Of a stretch of DNA of 64,000 bases, positions 49,537-57,900 are shown in pieces; the stretch's first letter is position 1; every line of letters starts with the position of its first letter. Origin of the DNA: Actinocrispum wychmicini (GTDB lineage: Bacteria; Actinomycetota; Actinomycetes; Mycobacteriales; Pseudonocardiaceae); the NCBI RefSeq assembly GCF_004345645.1, contig NZ_SLWS01000004.1, forward strand, positions 496,001-560,000, read 5' to 3'. Made by a program: the position numbers and the translations under genes. The notes beneath the pieces were generated by a model, which worked only from the letters and a program-made list of their open reading frames with translations, ran no database searches and was not told where the DNA came from.

Positions 49537-50321
49537 ACACCTGGCACAGGGCGACCGACTTGCTGCTTTCCGAATGGACCAAGCTCCGCACCCTGCGGTC
49601 GACCTCGTACACCCTGCTGGTGACGATCGCGCTCGGCGTCGGACTCGGGCTGCTGTTCAGTGCGGCCGGAGCGGCCAGGTACAAGACGGCCGGCCCGGCT
49701 GAGCAGGCCGCCTTCGATCCGACGTCCACCAGCATGAAGAGTTACATCCTGGCTCAACTGGCGGTCGGGGTACTGGGCGTGCTCGTGGTCACCTCGGAGT
49801 GGGCGACCGGCATGATCCGGACCAGCGTGACCTCGGTACCCCGCCGGGGCAGGCTGCTCGCGGCGAAAGCACTCGTGTTCGCGGTGGTGGCGCTGGCCGT
49901 CGGCCAGATCGTCGGGTTCGCGGCCTTCTTCGTCGGACAGGCCGTCCTGGCGGCCCAGAACGTCCCGCACGTCACGCTCGGTGAGCCGAATGTGCTGCGC
50001 GCGGTCTTCGGCTGCGGGCTCTACCTCGCCGTCATCGGCTTGCTCGGCGTCGCGCTCGGCACCATTCTTCGCGCCACCGCCGGCGCGCTCGTGGTGCTGG
50101 TGGCCGTCACGCTGCTCCTTCCAACGCTTGCCACCGCGCTGCCGGACACGTGGGAGAACGCGTTCCAGAAGTGGTGGCCGACGAACGCGGGCAGTCAGAT
50201 CATGGCCGTGCAACGTTCGCCGGACGTGTTCGGTCCGTGGGCGGGCTACGGGGTGCTGGGCGGTTTCGTCGCGATGGTCGTCGCGATCGCGTTCCTGTTG
50301 TTCCGCTCGCGCGACGTGTGA
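49533..50321 (+). CDS. ABC-2 family transporter permease
   Basis: A 262-residue membrane protein with six hydrophobic helices and an N-terminal amphipathic segment (TDLLLSEWTKLRTLRST) typical of ABC-2 permeases paired with bacitracin-type ATPases. ATG 49533 overlaps the ATPase stop. With the ATPase it probably forms a four-subunit exporter for an antibiotic or membrane-active peptide. Confidence 0.85.
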   Translation: MNTWHRATDLLLSEWTKLRTLRSTSYTLLVTIALGVGLGLLFSAAGAARYKTAGPAEQAAFDPTSTSMKSYILAQLAVGVLGVLVVTSEWATGMIRTSVTSVPRRGRLLAAKALVFAVVALAVGQIVGFAAFFVGQAVLAAQNVPHVTLGEPNVLRAVFGCGLYLAVIGLLGVALGTILRATAGALVVLVAVTLLLPTLATALPDTWENAFQKWWPTNAGSQIMAVQRSPDVFGPWAGYGVLGGFVAMVVAIAFLLFRSRDV

Positions 50322-50333
50322 TCGGATGATCGG

Positions 50334-51059
50334 GTGACGCCGGGAGACCAAACCGTACACTCGCTGCTGGTGGTTGAGGACGAACCCACCCTCCGGGAGC
50401 TGCTCGCCGCGAGCCTGCGTTTCGCCGGTTTCCACGTACGTACCGCGGCGACCGGGGAGGAGGCGCTTGTCATCGCGATGCGGGACCGGCCGCACCTCGT
50501 GGTACTGGACGTGATGCTGCCCGACATGGACGGCTTCGAGGTGCTCCGGCGGCTTCGGGAGCAGTCGAGCGGTTCGGCGGACGGCCGGTCCGGCACCACC
50601 CCGGTGCTCTTCCTCACCGCCCGCGACGACCCGACGGACAAGCTGAACGGCCTGTCGATGGGCGGCGACGACTATGTCACCAAACCGTTCCAGCTCGACG
50701 AACTGATCGCCAGAATCCGGGTGATCATCCGCCGGGCACAGGGCCAGCCCAGCGACAACACGCTGACCGTCGCCGATCTCGAGATCGACGTGAACGCCCA
50801 TCTGGTCACCCGCGCGGGCGAGGCGATCGAGCTGTCGCCCACCGAGTTCAAGCTGCTGCGTTACCTGATGGCGCACGCCGACCAGACGTTGGACAAGGCG
50901 AAGATCCTCAACGACGTCTGGCAGTACGACTTCGGCGGCGACCCGAGCATCGTCGAGTCCTACGTCAGTTACCTGCGGCGAAAGGTGGATCAGGTCGAGC
51001 CCAAGCTCATCCACACCGTCCGCGGAATCGGATACGTGCTGCGGCGGCCGCGGACATGA
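50334..51059 (+). CDS. OmpR-family response regulator
   Basis: A 241-residue regulator with a receiver domain (phospho-acceptor D59 in VLDVMLPDMDG, acidic pair EDE near residue 17, Lys in TKPF) and a C-terminal winged helix (ELSPTEFKLLRYL, SYVSYLRRKVD). GTG 50334 lies 12 bases after the permease. It is coupled to the kinase gene by ATGA and probably activates the exporter operon, perhaps via the GTAA-N4-TTAC site. Confidence 0.93.
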   Translation: MTPGDQTVHSLLVVEDEPTLRELLAASLRFAGFHVRTAATGEEALVIAMRDRPHLVVLDVMLPDMDGFEVLRRLREQSSGSADGRSGTTPVLFLTARDDPTDKLNGLSMGGDDYVTKPFQLDELIARIRVIIRRAQGQPSDNTLTVADLEIDVNAHLVTRAGEAIELSPTEFKLLRYLMAHADQTLDKAKILNDVWQYDFGGDPSIVESYVSYLRRKVDQVEPKLIHTVRGIGYVLRRPRT

Positions 51060-52534
51060 CCGGCGGGCTGCCGAGTCGCCTGATCGGCAAGCTGTCCCTG
51101 CGCGCCCGGCTGCTGCTCCTTACCGTTGGCTTGTTCGCCATCGGATTGCTCGTCAGCAATGCCGTCGTCGTCGCGTCCCTCCGCACCCCGCTCGTCGACC
51201 GCGTCGACAATCAACTGCGCACCACCGGAAACCTGGTGACCAAGGTGCCGCCGAGTTTCCTCGAAAGCGTTCACCAGGGCGCGCTTACCATCGACCTGGT
51301 CAGCGACCTCTATGTCGCCTACCTCTCGCCCACCGGTCACCTCGACGACGTCATGCGGGCGGGCGCGCACGCCGACGCTCCCGGCCCGGACCTGCCGGCG
51401 CTGGACTCAGCCGCCGTCGCACTCCGGGCGGGCAAGCCGTTCGAGACCTCGTCCGCCGACGGCACCGGATGGCGGGTGCTCACCCTGCCCCGGTCGGCGA
51501 ACGACGGGACCAGCGTCGTCGTTGCCGCCTTGCTCACCGAGGTGAACTCGACGGTCGACAGGGTCCAAGCGAGCGGCCTGGCCATCCGGCTGCTCGTGCT
51601 CGGGTTGCTGGCGGTGCTCGGGTTTTTCGCTGTGACGGCGGGACTTCGGCCGCTGCGGCGAATCGAGGAGACGTCCGCGGCGATCGCCGGCGGAAACCTG
51701 GCCAGCCGGATACCCGACACCGCCGCGCCGAACACCGAGATCGGCAGGCTCAGCACCGCGTTGAACGGGATGCTCGCCCGGATCGAAGCCGCGATCGCGG
51801 CGCAGGCCGCGTCGGAGGCGAAAGTGCGCAGGTTCGTGTCCGACGCCAGCCACGAGCTGCGGACGCCATTGTCCGGGATCAAAGGCTTCGCCGAGCTTTA
51901 CCGGATGGGGGCGCTGCCGGAACGCGCGGACGTCGACCGCACGATGGACCGGATCGAACGCGAATCCGGCCGGCTTTCCCGGCTTGTCGACGATCTGCTG
52001 CTGCTCGCGCAGCTCGACGAAGCCGCCGGGCCGACCGGCCTCGGTCTGCGGCTGGCGCCGATGGACCTTCGCTCACTGGCCGTCGACGCGCTGCACGACC
52101 TACGGGCGCTCGACCCCTCGCGCCACGTCGAGCTGACCGGGCCCGGAAGCGAGCCGATGAGCGCCGCGCCGACCATCGGTGACGAGGAGCGGCTGCGTCA
52201 GGTGGTGTCCAACCTCATCGGCAACGCGGTCGCCCACACTCCCGTGGGCAGCCCGGTGCGGATCGGCGTCGGCGTGGTGGCCGGTCACGCGATCCTCGAG
52301 GTCGCGGACGCCGGTCCCGGCCTTACCGGCGAACAGGCGAAACGGGTCTTCGAACGCTTCTACCGCACGGACGCTTCGCGTAGTCGTGGTGCCGGTGGCG
52401 GGGCCGGCCTTGGTCTCGCGATCGCAGAGTCTCTCGCCTCCGCGCACGGAGGCAGCATCCACGTGTCGGGGACTCCGGGCGGCGGCGCGACGTTCAGCCT
52501 GGCACTGCCGATCCACACCGACTTGGGGACCTGA
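51056..52534 (+). CDS. Sensor histidine kinase
   Basis: A 492-residue kinase with two transmembrane helices (about residues 15-40 and 180-200) around an extracytoplasmic sensor loop, then HAMP, HisKA (phospho-acceptor H266 in DASHELRTPLSG) and a HATPase domain with N-box NLIGNAVAHTP and G-boxes DAGPGL and GAGLGLAIA. It is the partner of the response regulator just upstream. The large external loop suggests direct sensing of a ligand outside the cell. Confidence 0.93.
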   Translation: MTGGLPSRLIGKLSLRARLLLLTVGLFAIGLLVSNAVVVASLRTPLVDRVDNQLRTTGNLVTKVPPSFLESVHQGALTIDLVSDLYVAYLSPTGHLDDVMRAGAHADAPGPDLPALDSAAVALRAGKPFETSSADGTGWRVLTLPRSANDGTSVVVAALLTEVNSTVDRVQASGLAIRLLVLGLLAVLGFFAVTAGLRPLRRIEETSAAIAGGNLASRIPDTAAPNTEIGRLSTALNGMLARIEAAIAAQAASEAKVRRFVSDASHELRTPLSGIKGFAELYRMGALPERADVDRTMDRIERESGRLSRLVDDLLLLAQLDEAAGPTGLGLRLAPMDLRSLAVDALHDLRALDPSRHVELTGPGSEPMSAAPTIGDEERLRQVVSNLIGNAVAHTPVGSPVRIGVGVVAGHAILEVADAGPGLTGEQAKRVFERFYRTDASRSRGAGGGAGLGLAIAESLASAHGGSIHVSGTPGGGATFSLALPIHTDLGT

Positions 52535-52545
52535 GGCCGAATGTC

Positions 52546-52567
52546 ACTTAACAAACATATGGTAATC
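52546..52567 (+). promoter_or_regulatory. AT-rich ACTTAACAAACATATGG motif before homocysteine methyltransferase
   Basis: An AT-rich island in a 59-base gap, 27 bases before the GTG at 52594. ACTTAACAAACATATGG matches, in 14 of 17 positions, a motif on the opposite strand upstream of the 59097 gene. It may be a promoter (TAATCT nearby) or the site of a shared regulator of this locus. Confidence 0.5.
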
Positions 52568-52593
52568 TCGTCAGGCTGCCGGGGAGGTGTCGC

Positions 52594-53370
52594 GTGCTGC
52601 TGGACGGGAGTGTGGCCACGGAGTTGCGGTCGGTGGGCCACGCGGTGGACGCGCCGTGGTGGACCAACCGGGCGCTGATGGCCGGGCGTGGGCGGGCGGT
52701 GGTGCGGTCGATCCACCAGGCACACCTCGACGCGGGGGCGGATGTGCTCACCGCGGCGACGTACCGGTGTTCGCGGGAGGAACTGCTGGGGTTGGGGTTG
52801 GCTCCCGGCTCTGGCACGGCGTGGATGGTGCACGCCGCGGTGGGGGTGGCGCGGGCGGCGGCAGGAGCGCGACCCGGGGTGATGGTCGCCGGGGCGGTCG
52901 GGCCGCTGGGACACCAGGACCGGGAGCGGCTGCGTGCCGAGCACGGCTGGCTGGTCACCGAACTGGCTCGGTGTGGGGTGGACGTGGTGCACGCCGAGTC
53001 CATGTCGTCGGTCACGGAGGCCGCCGTCGTGGTGGACCTCGCGACCAACGCGGGCCTGCCGGCGTGGGTGAGCCTGCGTTGCCCGGAGACCGACGAGTCC
53101 GTTGTGGACGCTGTGTGTGCGGTGCGGGAATGCGGTGCTGACCTCGTCTCGGTGAGCTGTGCGACGGTCGAACGGATCGACGCCGTGCTCCAGGCGGTCC
53201 GCGAACGGTACGACGGCCCGTTGGGAGCGCGCCCGGATGCCGCTGACGACTTGGCACGTGCCTGTGTCCGATGGCGTACCGACTACTGCCTCGAACTGGT
53301 GGGTGGCTGTTGCGGCACGACAGCCGGGCATCTGCGGGCGATGGTCACGGCGCCAGCCACAGGTTCGTGA
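52594..53370 (+). CDS. Homocysteine S-methyltransferase-like protein
   Basis: A 258-residue protein of the cobalamin-independent homocysteine/selenocysteine methyltransferase family. Zinc ligands are present: Cys in SVSCATVE and the pair in VGGCCGTT. The N-terminus LLDGSVATELR fits the family start. It is about 40 residues shorter than S-methylmethionine-type enzymes. GTG 52594 follows GGGGAGG. It converges on, and overlaps by 26 bases, the solute-binding-protein gene. It may regenerate methionine from homocysteine released by the locus's methyltransferase. Confidence 0.8.
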   Translation: MLLDGSVATELRSVGHAVDAPWWTNRALMAGRGRAVVRSIHQAHLDAGADVLTAATYRCSREELLGLGLAPGSGTAWMVHAAVGVARAAAGARPGVMVAGAVGPLGHQDRERLRAEHGWLVTELARCGVDVVHAESMSSVTEAAVVVDLATNAGLPAWVSLRCPETDESVVDAVCAVRECGADLVSVSCATVERIDAVLQAVRERYDGPLGARPDAADDLARACVRWRTDYCLELVGGCCGTTAGHLRAMVTAPATGS

Positions 53371-54982
53371 GGTCGCCGTTGAGCACCGGATAGGGCTCCC
53401 AGCCGCGGACCCTGGGCGAGTGGAACCAGTACTGGTGTGCGAACAGCACGGGGATCACAGCCATGTCGCGCAGGACCTCCGCCTCCACTGCGCGATAGGC
53501 GGTGTGGGCCGTTTCCCGGTCTGTGGCGGCACGGCCCGCGGCGAGCAGCCGGTCCACCATTTCGCTGGCGTAGAAACCCAGGTTCCAGCCGCCTTGGGCG
53601 CTCTGGAAAAGCGGTTGTAGGTAGGTGCGGGCGTTTTCGCCGTACCAGTCGGGTTCCCAGCCGGTGAACGCCAGGTCCCAGTCACCGCGCGCGGCGGGTT
53701 CCGTGGACGCGAAGTAGGTGCTGAACAGCTCGGTGATCGGGACGGGTACGGGCATCAGCCGGATGCCCGCGCGGGACAGCGCGGCACCGATCGCACGCAC
53801 CGACTCGGGGTGGATGTCCCGGTCCCGGTGCACCATCCGCAGGGTCAGCCCGTCCGGATAGCCCGCGTCGGCCAGCAGGCGCCGCGCCAGATCCGGGTCT
53901 CCCGCCGGCCGGCCGTCGGGCACAGGGGAGTGCGGCATGTACGCCGAGCACAGCGGCGGCAGGATCCGCCAGGTCAGGTCGTTGAGCCGGGCGCCGCCCC
54001 ACACCTCGGACACCGCGGCGCGATCAAGTCCCGCGGACACCGCCTGGCGGACACCGAGCTTGCCAGTGGCCCGATTCTCGTTGGGGCTGAGCATGTTCAC
54101 CACCAGGTACGGGCTCAGCAACCCGGCCGGATGGATCTCCAGACGGGGATCGGCCAACAGTCGGGGCAGTTCGGCGGTGATCGGCTGGATGTCCCAAAGC
54201 ATGTCCGCGTCGCCACGGTCGACGAGGTCAAAAGCGTCTCTTTCGGACAGTCCTATGCGGACTGACACGCCGTCGATGTTGGCGGCGCGGACGTCGTCGG
54301 TCGCCGGATCCCACGCCGGGTTGCGGCCCAGCAGGATCTCCTTGCCGGGCAGGTGGTTCTCCACCCGGTACGGCCCGTTGGACCTGAGCCGCCCGGTGAC
54401 GTCCCGGCTGCCCGGCACGAGCCCGGCGTACTCCACAGGGGCTGGGCTGGCGCTCGGCAGGGCCAGGATGTTGAGGAAGTCCACCGCGGGCCCGGTTGTG
54501 CGCAGCGCGATGGTGCGCTCGTCGAGCACCTGGATGCCCTCCACCGTACCGGTCTCGATCATCTCCGCGACGTCCTTGGCCTGGTCCAGCTCGTCCCGGA
54601 ACCGGGCAAGGCCACGGATGGTGCTCGTGAAGTAGGTCAGCGCCGGCCCTGGCGCCGACGGGTGCGCCAGCCGCTTCAGGCCCCTGGCCAGGTCGGCCGC
54701 CGTGACCTGGCGGAACGTGTCCCACCGGACGCCTTCCTTGATGGTGAACACGTACTCCTGGCCGCTCCGGTCGAGCCTGCCGTTCGCGTACGTCGGCACC
54801 TCGGTGGCCATGTCCGCCACCACGTCGCCCGCGGTGCGCTGATCCCGGCCGGCCCGGTAGGTGACGAGTTGGCGGGTGCACGCGCGCAGGATCCCCCGGG
54901 TGACGGTGTGCACGGCCACCGACGGGTCGAGGTTGTCGACGTCGCCGGCGCCGACCATGGTGAGTATCCCGCCACGCCGCAT
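53345..54982 (-). CDS. SBP_bac_5-type solute-binding protein without signal peptide
   Basis: A 545-residue protein of the oligopeptide/nickel-binding family 5. RRGGILTMVGAGDVDNLDPS at the start matches the mature N-terminus of secreted members, and the peptide-binding motif region (YWFHSPRVRGW) is at the end. No signal peptide or lipobox precedes it: the ATG at 54982 has GGAG eight bases upstream and the previous gene stops 13 bases away. It should therefore stay in the cytoplasm, an odd place for a receptor, and no permease is linked. It might act as a scaffold, chaperone or enzyme for a peptide-like molecule. Confidence 0.75.
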   Translation of the reverse strand: MRRGGILTMVGAGDVDNLDPSVAVHTVTRGILRACTRQLVTYRAGRDQRTAGDVVADMATEVPTYANGRLDRSGQEYVFTIKEGVRWDTFRQVTAADLARGLKRLAHPSAPGPALTYFTSTIRGLARFRDELDQAKDVAEMIETGTVEGIQVLDERTIALRTTGPAVDFLNILALPSASPAPVEYAGLVPGSRDVTGRLRSNGPYRVENHLPGKEILLGRNPAWDPATDDVRAANIDGVSVRIGLSERDAFDLVDRGDADMLWDIQPITAELPRLLADPRLEIHPAGLLSPYLVVNMLSPNENRATGKLGVRQAVSAGLDRAAVSEVWGGARLNDLTWRILPPLCSAYMPHSPVPDGRPAGDPDLARRLLADAGYPDGLTLRMVHRDRDIHPESVRAIGAALSRAGIRLMPVPVPITELFSTYFASTEPAARGDWDLAFTGWEPDWYGENARTYLQPLFQSAQGGWNLGFYASEMVDRLLAAGRAATDRETAHTAYRAVEAEVLRDMAVIPVLFAHQYWFHSPRVRGWEPYPVLNGDLTNLWLAP

Positions 54983-54995
54983 CAGCGGTCTCCTC

Positions 54996-56270
54996 TCAAC
55001 CGGAACGCCGTACGCCGAACAGTCCTTTGTTCAGCACGGGTTTGGCCGTCTCCTGGAAGTCGATCCCGGGGTCGAGGTCCCGGATCGTGCCCTCGATCAC
55101 CAGCAGCGACAGCAACGGGAAGATCAGTTCCGGCGCGGCGTGCACGCCGAAGCGGCGCTGCAGGTCGAACATCTCGGTCGCGAACGCCATCAGGCTGAAG
55201 TCCTTGGCGGGCAGGCCGTGGTTGCGCACCACGAGCGCGGCCATCCGCGGCAGGAAACCGGCCAGGTCGGCGTCCGGCCGCAACCCCGACGAACTCTCCA
55301 CCACGATCCGTGCGCACCTTTCGCCGCGGCCGACCGCCATGTTCAGGAAGAACTCCGCGAACAGCCGCCGCAGCCGGTCGGTCAGCTGGACACTGAACCC
55401 CGCGTCGAGCACCACCACCTCGCCGCCCCTGGTGAAGTACAGGTTGCCCGGATGCAGGTCACAGTGCACGAATCCGCTCACGAACAGCATCTGGTAGATC
55501 GCCGCCAGCCCGGACCGCGCGAACTGCCGCCGGAGTGCGACCGGGCATCGTTGTGCGGTACGCACGTCGAGATCCGGGACGAACTCCATGGCCACGCACA
55601 GCGGACGGCACAGCTCCGGGTAGACCTCCGGCACCCACACCCGTCGGATGACACCCAGCTCGCTCCGCAACCGGACGAGGTTCGCCGCCTCCCGGGGGAA
55701 GTCGAGCTGCGCGAGGACCGCGTCGCAGATCGCGCCGACCACCTCGGTGACCGGCACCCCACGCAGCATCGGCAGCCGCGCGGCCAGCCGGGCGCCACGC
55801 AGCATGATCCGCAGGTCGGTCTCCAGCACCGGGCGGATCTCCGGCCGCTGGACCTTCAGCGCCACCAGCCGTCCCAGTTGATCGGTGGCCCGGTACACGC
55901 AGGCGACGCTGCCGCCCGCCACCGGCCGGTAATCGATTTCCGGGAACAAGGCGTCCAGGCCAGGGCCGTAGACCGCGCCGAGCATCGCCCGGCTGCGCTC
56001 CGGGTCGAGCGGCGTCACCGAGTCCTGCAACACCTCCAGTTCCGTGCACAGCGCGGGCGGCAGCACGTCGCGCCGCGTCCCCAGCACCTGTCCCGCTTTG
56101 ACGAACGCGGGGCCGAGCGCCATCAGCCACCGGCCGACCCGCCGGTAGACATGCGCCCTCGCCGCCTGCCGGCCGCGAACCAGCGCCGTCACCGCACCCG
56201 TGACCACGACGGGCAGCAGCATCACCACGGTCACTCCGATGATCCGCAAGGCGCGGCCGGTGTCTCGCAT
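54996..56270 (-). CDS. ABC1/UbiB family atypical kinase-like protein
   Basis: A 424-residue membrane-anchored protein with one N-terminal hydrophobic helix (about residues 8-30), then the UbiB fold: KAGQ motif (FVKAGQVLGTRRD), a Gly-rich loop variant AGGSVACVY, VALKVQRP, the catalytic HCDLHPGNLYF and metal-binding VLDAGF in place of DFG. The family supports isoprenoid quinone or lipid metabolism through ATP binding. ATG 56270 with GAGG upstream is used; GTG 56282 overlaps the preceding stop. Its role beside PRMT and ATP-grasp genes is unknown. Confidence 0.85.
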   Translation of the reverse strand: MRDTGRALRIIGVTVVMLLPVVVTGAVTALVRGRQAARAHVYRRVGRWLMALGPAFVKAGQVLGTRRDVLPPALCTELEVLQDSVTPLDPERSRAMLGAVYGPGLDALFPEIDYRPVAGGSVACVYRATDQLGRLVALKVQRPEIRPVLETDLRIMLRGARLAARLPMLRGVPVTEVVGAICDAVLAQLDFPREAANLVRLRSELGVIRRVWVPEVYPELCRPLCVAMEFVPDLDVRTAQRCPVALRRQFARSGLAAIYQMLFVSGFVHCDLHPGNLYFTRGGEVVVLDAGFSVQLTDRLRRLFAEFFLNMAVGRGERCARIVVESSSGLRPDADLAGFLPRMAALVVRNHGLPAKDFSLMAFATEMFDLQRRFGVHAAPELIFPLLSLLVIEGTIRDLDPGIDFQETAKPVLNKGLFGVRRSG

Positions 56271-56278
56271 CTCGGACC

Positions 56279-56911
56279 TCACTGGAAACCGGGCAGTTCC
56301 ACGGCACGCAACTGCAGCGTGGCGTCGTCGCAGTACCAGATCAGGCTGCCGTCCCAGGTCAGCCCGGTCGGGTTGCCCCACACCCGGACGGCGACGAGTT
56401 CCCGCCGCTCACGCGGGTCGACCAGGGTGATCATCGCGCCGCGGGGATCGGAGTAGACGACGAAGCCGTCGGACACGGTGACACCGGCGACCGGGCGACG
56501 GATCGGCACGAAGTCCAGCAGCTCTAGATTGTGGGGGTCGCGCAGTTCGAGCACGCGCAGGTCGCTGTAGCCGAGCCACAGGCCGTCCCGGCACGCCTCG
56601 ATCCCGGCGAGGACGTGCCCGGGGTGCGGGTTGGCGAAGCCGCCCACCTGCCGTCCGTCCTGCGGGTCGAGCAGCACCAGGTCGCGTCCGTCGCCGACCA
56701 CTTGGAGCAGGTGCCCGTCAAGTGTGGTCAGATCGGCCCGGATCGCCGGGCAGGCGACCTCGTCGGCGAGTTCGCCGGTGCGCGAGTCGATCGCGCGGAT
56801 CAGCCCGCTGAACGCCTCCGAGAACCACAGGAACTCCCCGGTCCACGTCAGCCCGCACAGGTCCAGCGCGCGTACCGGCAGGTCGCGGACGATTCCGGCC
56901 AGGATGGTCAC
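56279..56911 (-). CDS. Beta-propeller-like protein
   Basis: A 210-residue protein built from about five repeats with the form GLTWTGEFLWFSE, LLQVVGDGRDLVLLDP, GLWLGYSDLRVLEL, FVVYSDPRGAMITLVD and GLTWDGSLIWYCD. These look like YVTN/NHL or glutamine-cyclotransferase propeller blades. It lacks a signal peptide. GTG 56911 overlaps the PRMT stop (GTGA) with GGGAGGG upstream. It may be a binding or scaffold subunit of the locus, or a small lactonase-like enzyme. Confidence 0.65.
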   Translation of the reverse strand: MTILAGIVRDLPVRALDLCGLTWTGEFLWFSEAFSGLIRAIDSRTGELADEVACPAIRADLTTLDGHLLQVVGDGRDLVLLDPQDGRQVGGFANPHPGHVLAGIEACRDGLWLGYSDLRVLELRDPHNLELLDFVPIRRPVAGVTVSDGFVVYSDPRGAMITLVDPRERRELVAVRVWGNPTGLTWDGSLIWYCDDATLQLRAVELPGFQ

Positions 56912-57843
56912 GAGCGGCCCTCCCGTCGGCTGATCCCGCATTCCAGGCGCCAGTCAGTGGCCACGCGCACGTTGTCCGGCACGACCACCCGCACCCGCAG
57001 CGCGTCACCCTCGACGACGGGGGTGTGGCGCAGCGGCCAGATCCAGACTCCCCAGTTGCATCCCGGGTAGGACGGGAAGTTCGCCAGCGTGACGCCCGGT
57101 GCCAGGGTCGCGGTGAACGAACCCATCACCGCGTGCAGAGTGCCCGCCCGGCACACGCGCAGCCGTTTCGAGGAGTCCGTGACACCGCGCGCCGACGACC
57201 CGAGCACACTGTCCCCAATGGACACCGGCTTGCTGAGGAGCCTCGGCATCCGTTGGAAGAAATGCAGATGGGCGACTGGCTCAACGTGGTCCTGCACGAC
57301 GTCCAGCCGGTAGCCCAACGAGTCCCCGCTCCACACTCCCCAGCCCTCGTCCGCGAACTCGATCGCGGTCAGCGTCGTGGTCAGCCGGCTCGGCATGATT
57401 CGCCCACCGGGGCTCAGCGCCCGCCGGGCGACCTCGGCGAGGATCTCCGGCATCTGCTCCTCCGGCCCGATGTTCCCCATCAGTTCGGCCACGATCACGT
57501 CCGCTTTTCGCGGCAGGGCGACTGTTCGCGCGTCTCCCTCGATCACCGTGATCTTCCCGCTCAGGCCGTTGTCGTCGGCGATCCGTGCGGCCATCGCGGC
57601 GGTGACCGGGTCACCCTCCACGGCGTAGACGTGCGCGGCGCCGTGCCGGAGCGCCATCACACTCAGCACCAGCAGCCCGGCACCCACATCGAGCACGACG
57701 TCACCTGGCCGCACCGCGTGCGCGAGCGCTTGGTCGTAGGCGTGCAGCCGGGTGCGGTCGGCGAGCATCGCCTGGTGCGTCACGAGTGTCCGACTGTCCA
57801 CAATCGACTCCGGGTACTCCTCTAGCGTTCCGGCGCGGGACAC
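56908..57843 (-). CDS. PRMT-fold methyltransferase
   Basis: A 311-residue protein with the layout of protein arginine methyltransferases: an N-terminal MLADRTRLHAYDQA helix, motif I VLDVGAGLLVLSVMALRHGA, acidic YAVEGDP, the double-Glu loop AELMGNIGPEEQMPE, then a beta-barrel part with IMPSRLTT. The THW loop is altered (LRHTPVV). PRMTs are uncommon in bacteria. GTG 57843 has AGAGG upstream, but that site lies inside a strong hairpin. The acceptor may be a peptide or the product of the neighbouring ATP-grasp enzyme. Confidence 0.78.
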   Translation of the reverse strand: MSRAGTLEEYPESIVDSRTLVTHQAMLADRTRLHAYDQALAHAVRPGDVVLDVGAGLLVLSVMALRHGAAHVYAVEGDPVTAAMAARIADDNGLSGKITVIEGDARTVALPRKADVIVAELMGNIGPEEQMPEILAEVARRALSPGGRIMPSRLTTTLTAIEFADEGWGVWSGDSLGYRLDVVQDHVEPVAHLHFFQRMPRLLSKPVSIGDSVLGSSARGVTDSSKRLRVCRAGTLHAVMGSFTATLAPGVTLANFPSYPGCNWGVWIWPLRHTPVVEGDALRVRVVVPDNVRVATDWRLECGISRREGRS

Positions 57844-57845
57844 TG

Positions 57846-57883
57846 GCCTCTTCCGGGCCCGCGGTGGCGGACCCGGAAGAGGC
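57846..57883 (-). promoter_or_regulatory. Hairpin covering the PRMT ribosome site
   Basis: A perfect 12-base-pair stem, GCCTCTTCCGGG (57846-57857) with its complement (57872-57883), and a 14-base loop. It lies in the 57-base gap after the 398-residue protein gene and ends two bases before the PRMT GTG start. On the minus-strand transcript the AGAGG ribosome site is inside the 3' arm. It may lower PRMT translation or partly terminate. Confidence 0.6.
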
Positions 57884-57900
57884 GGCCGGCTCGTGCCGTG

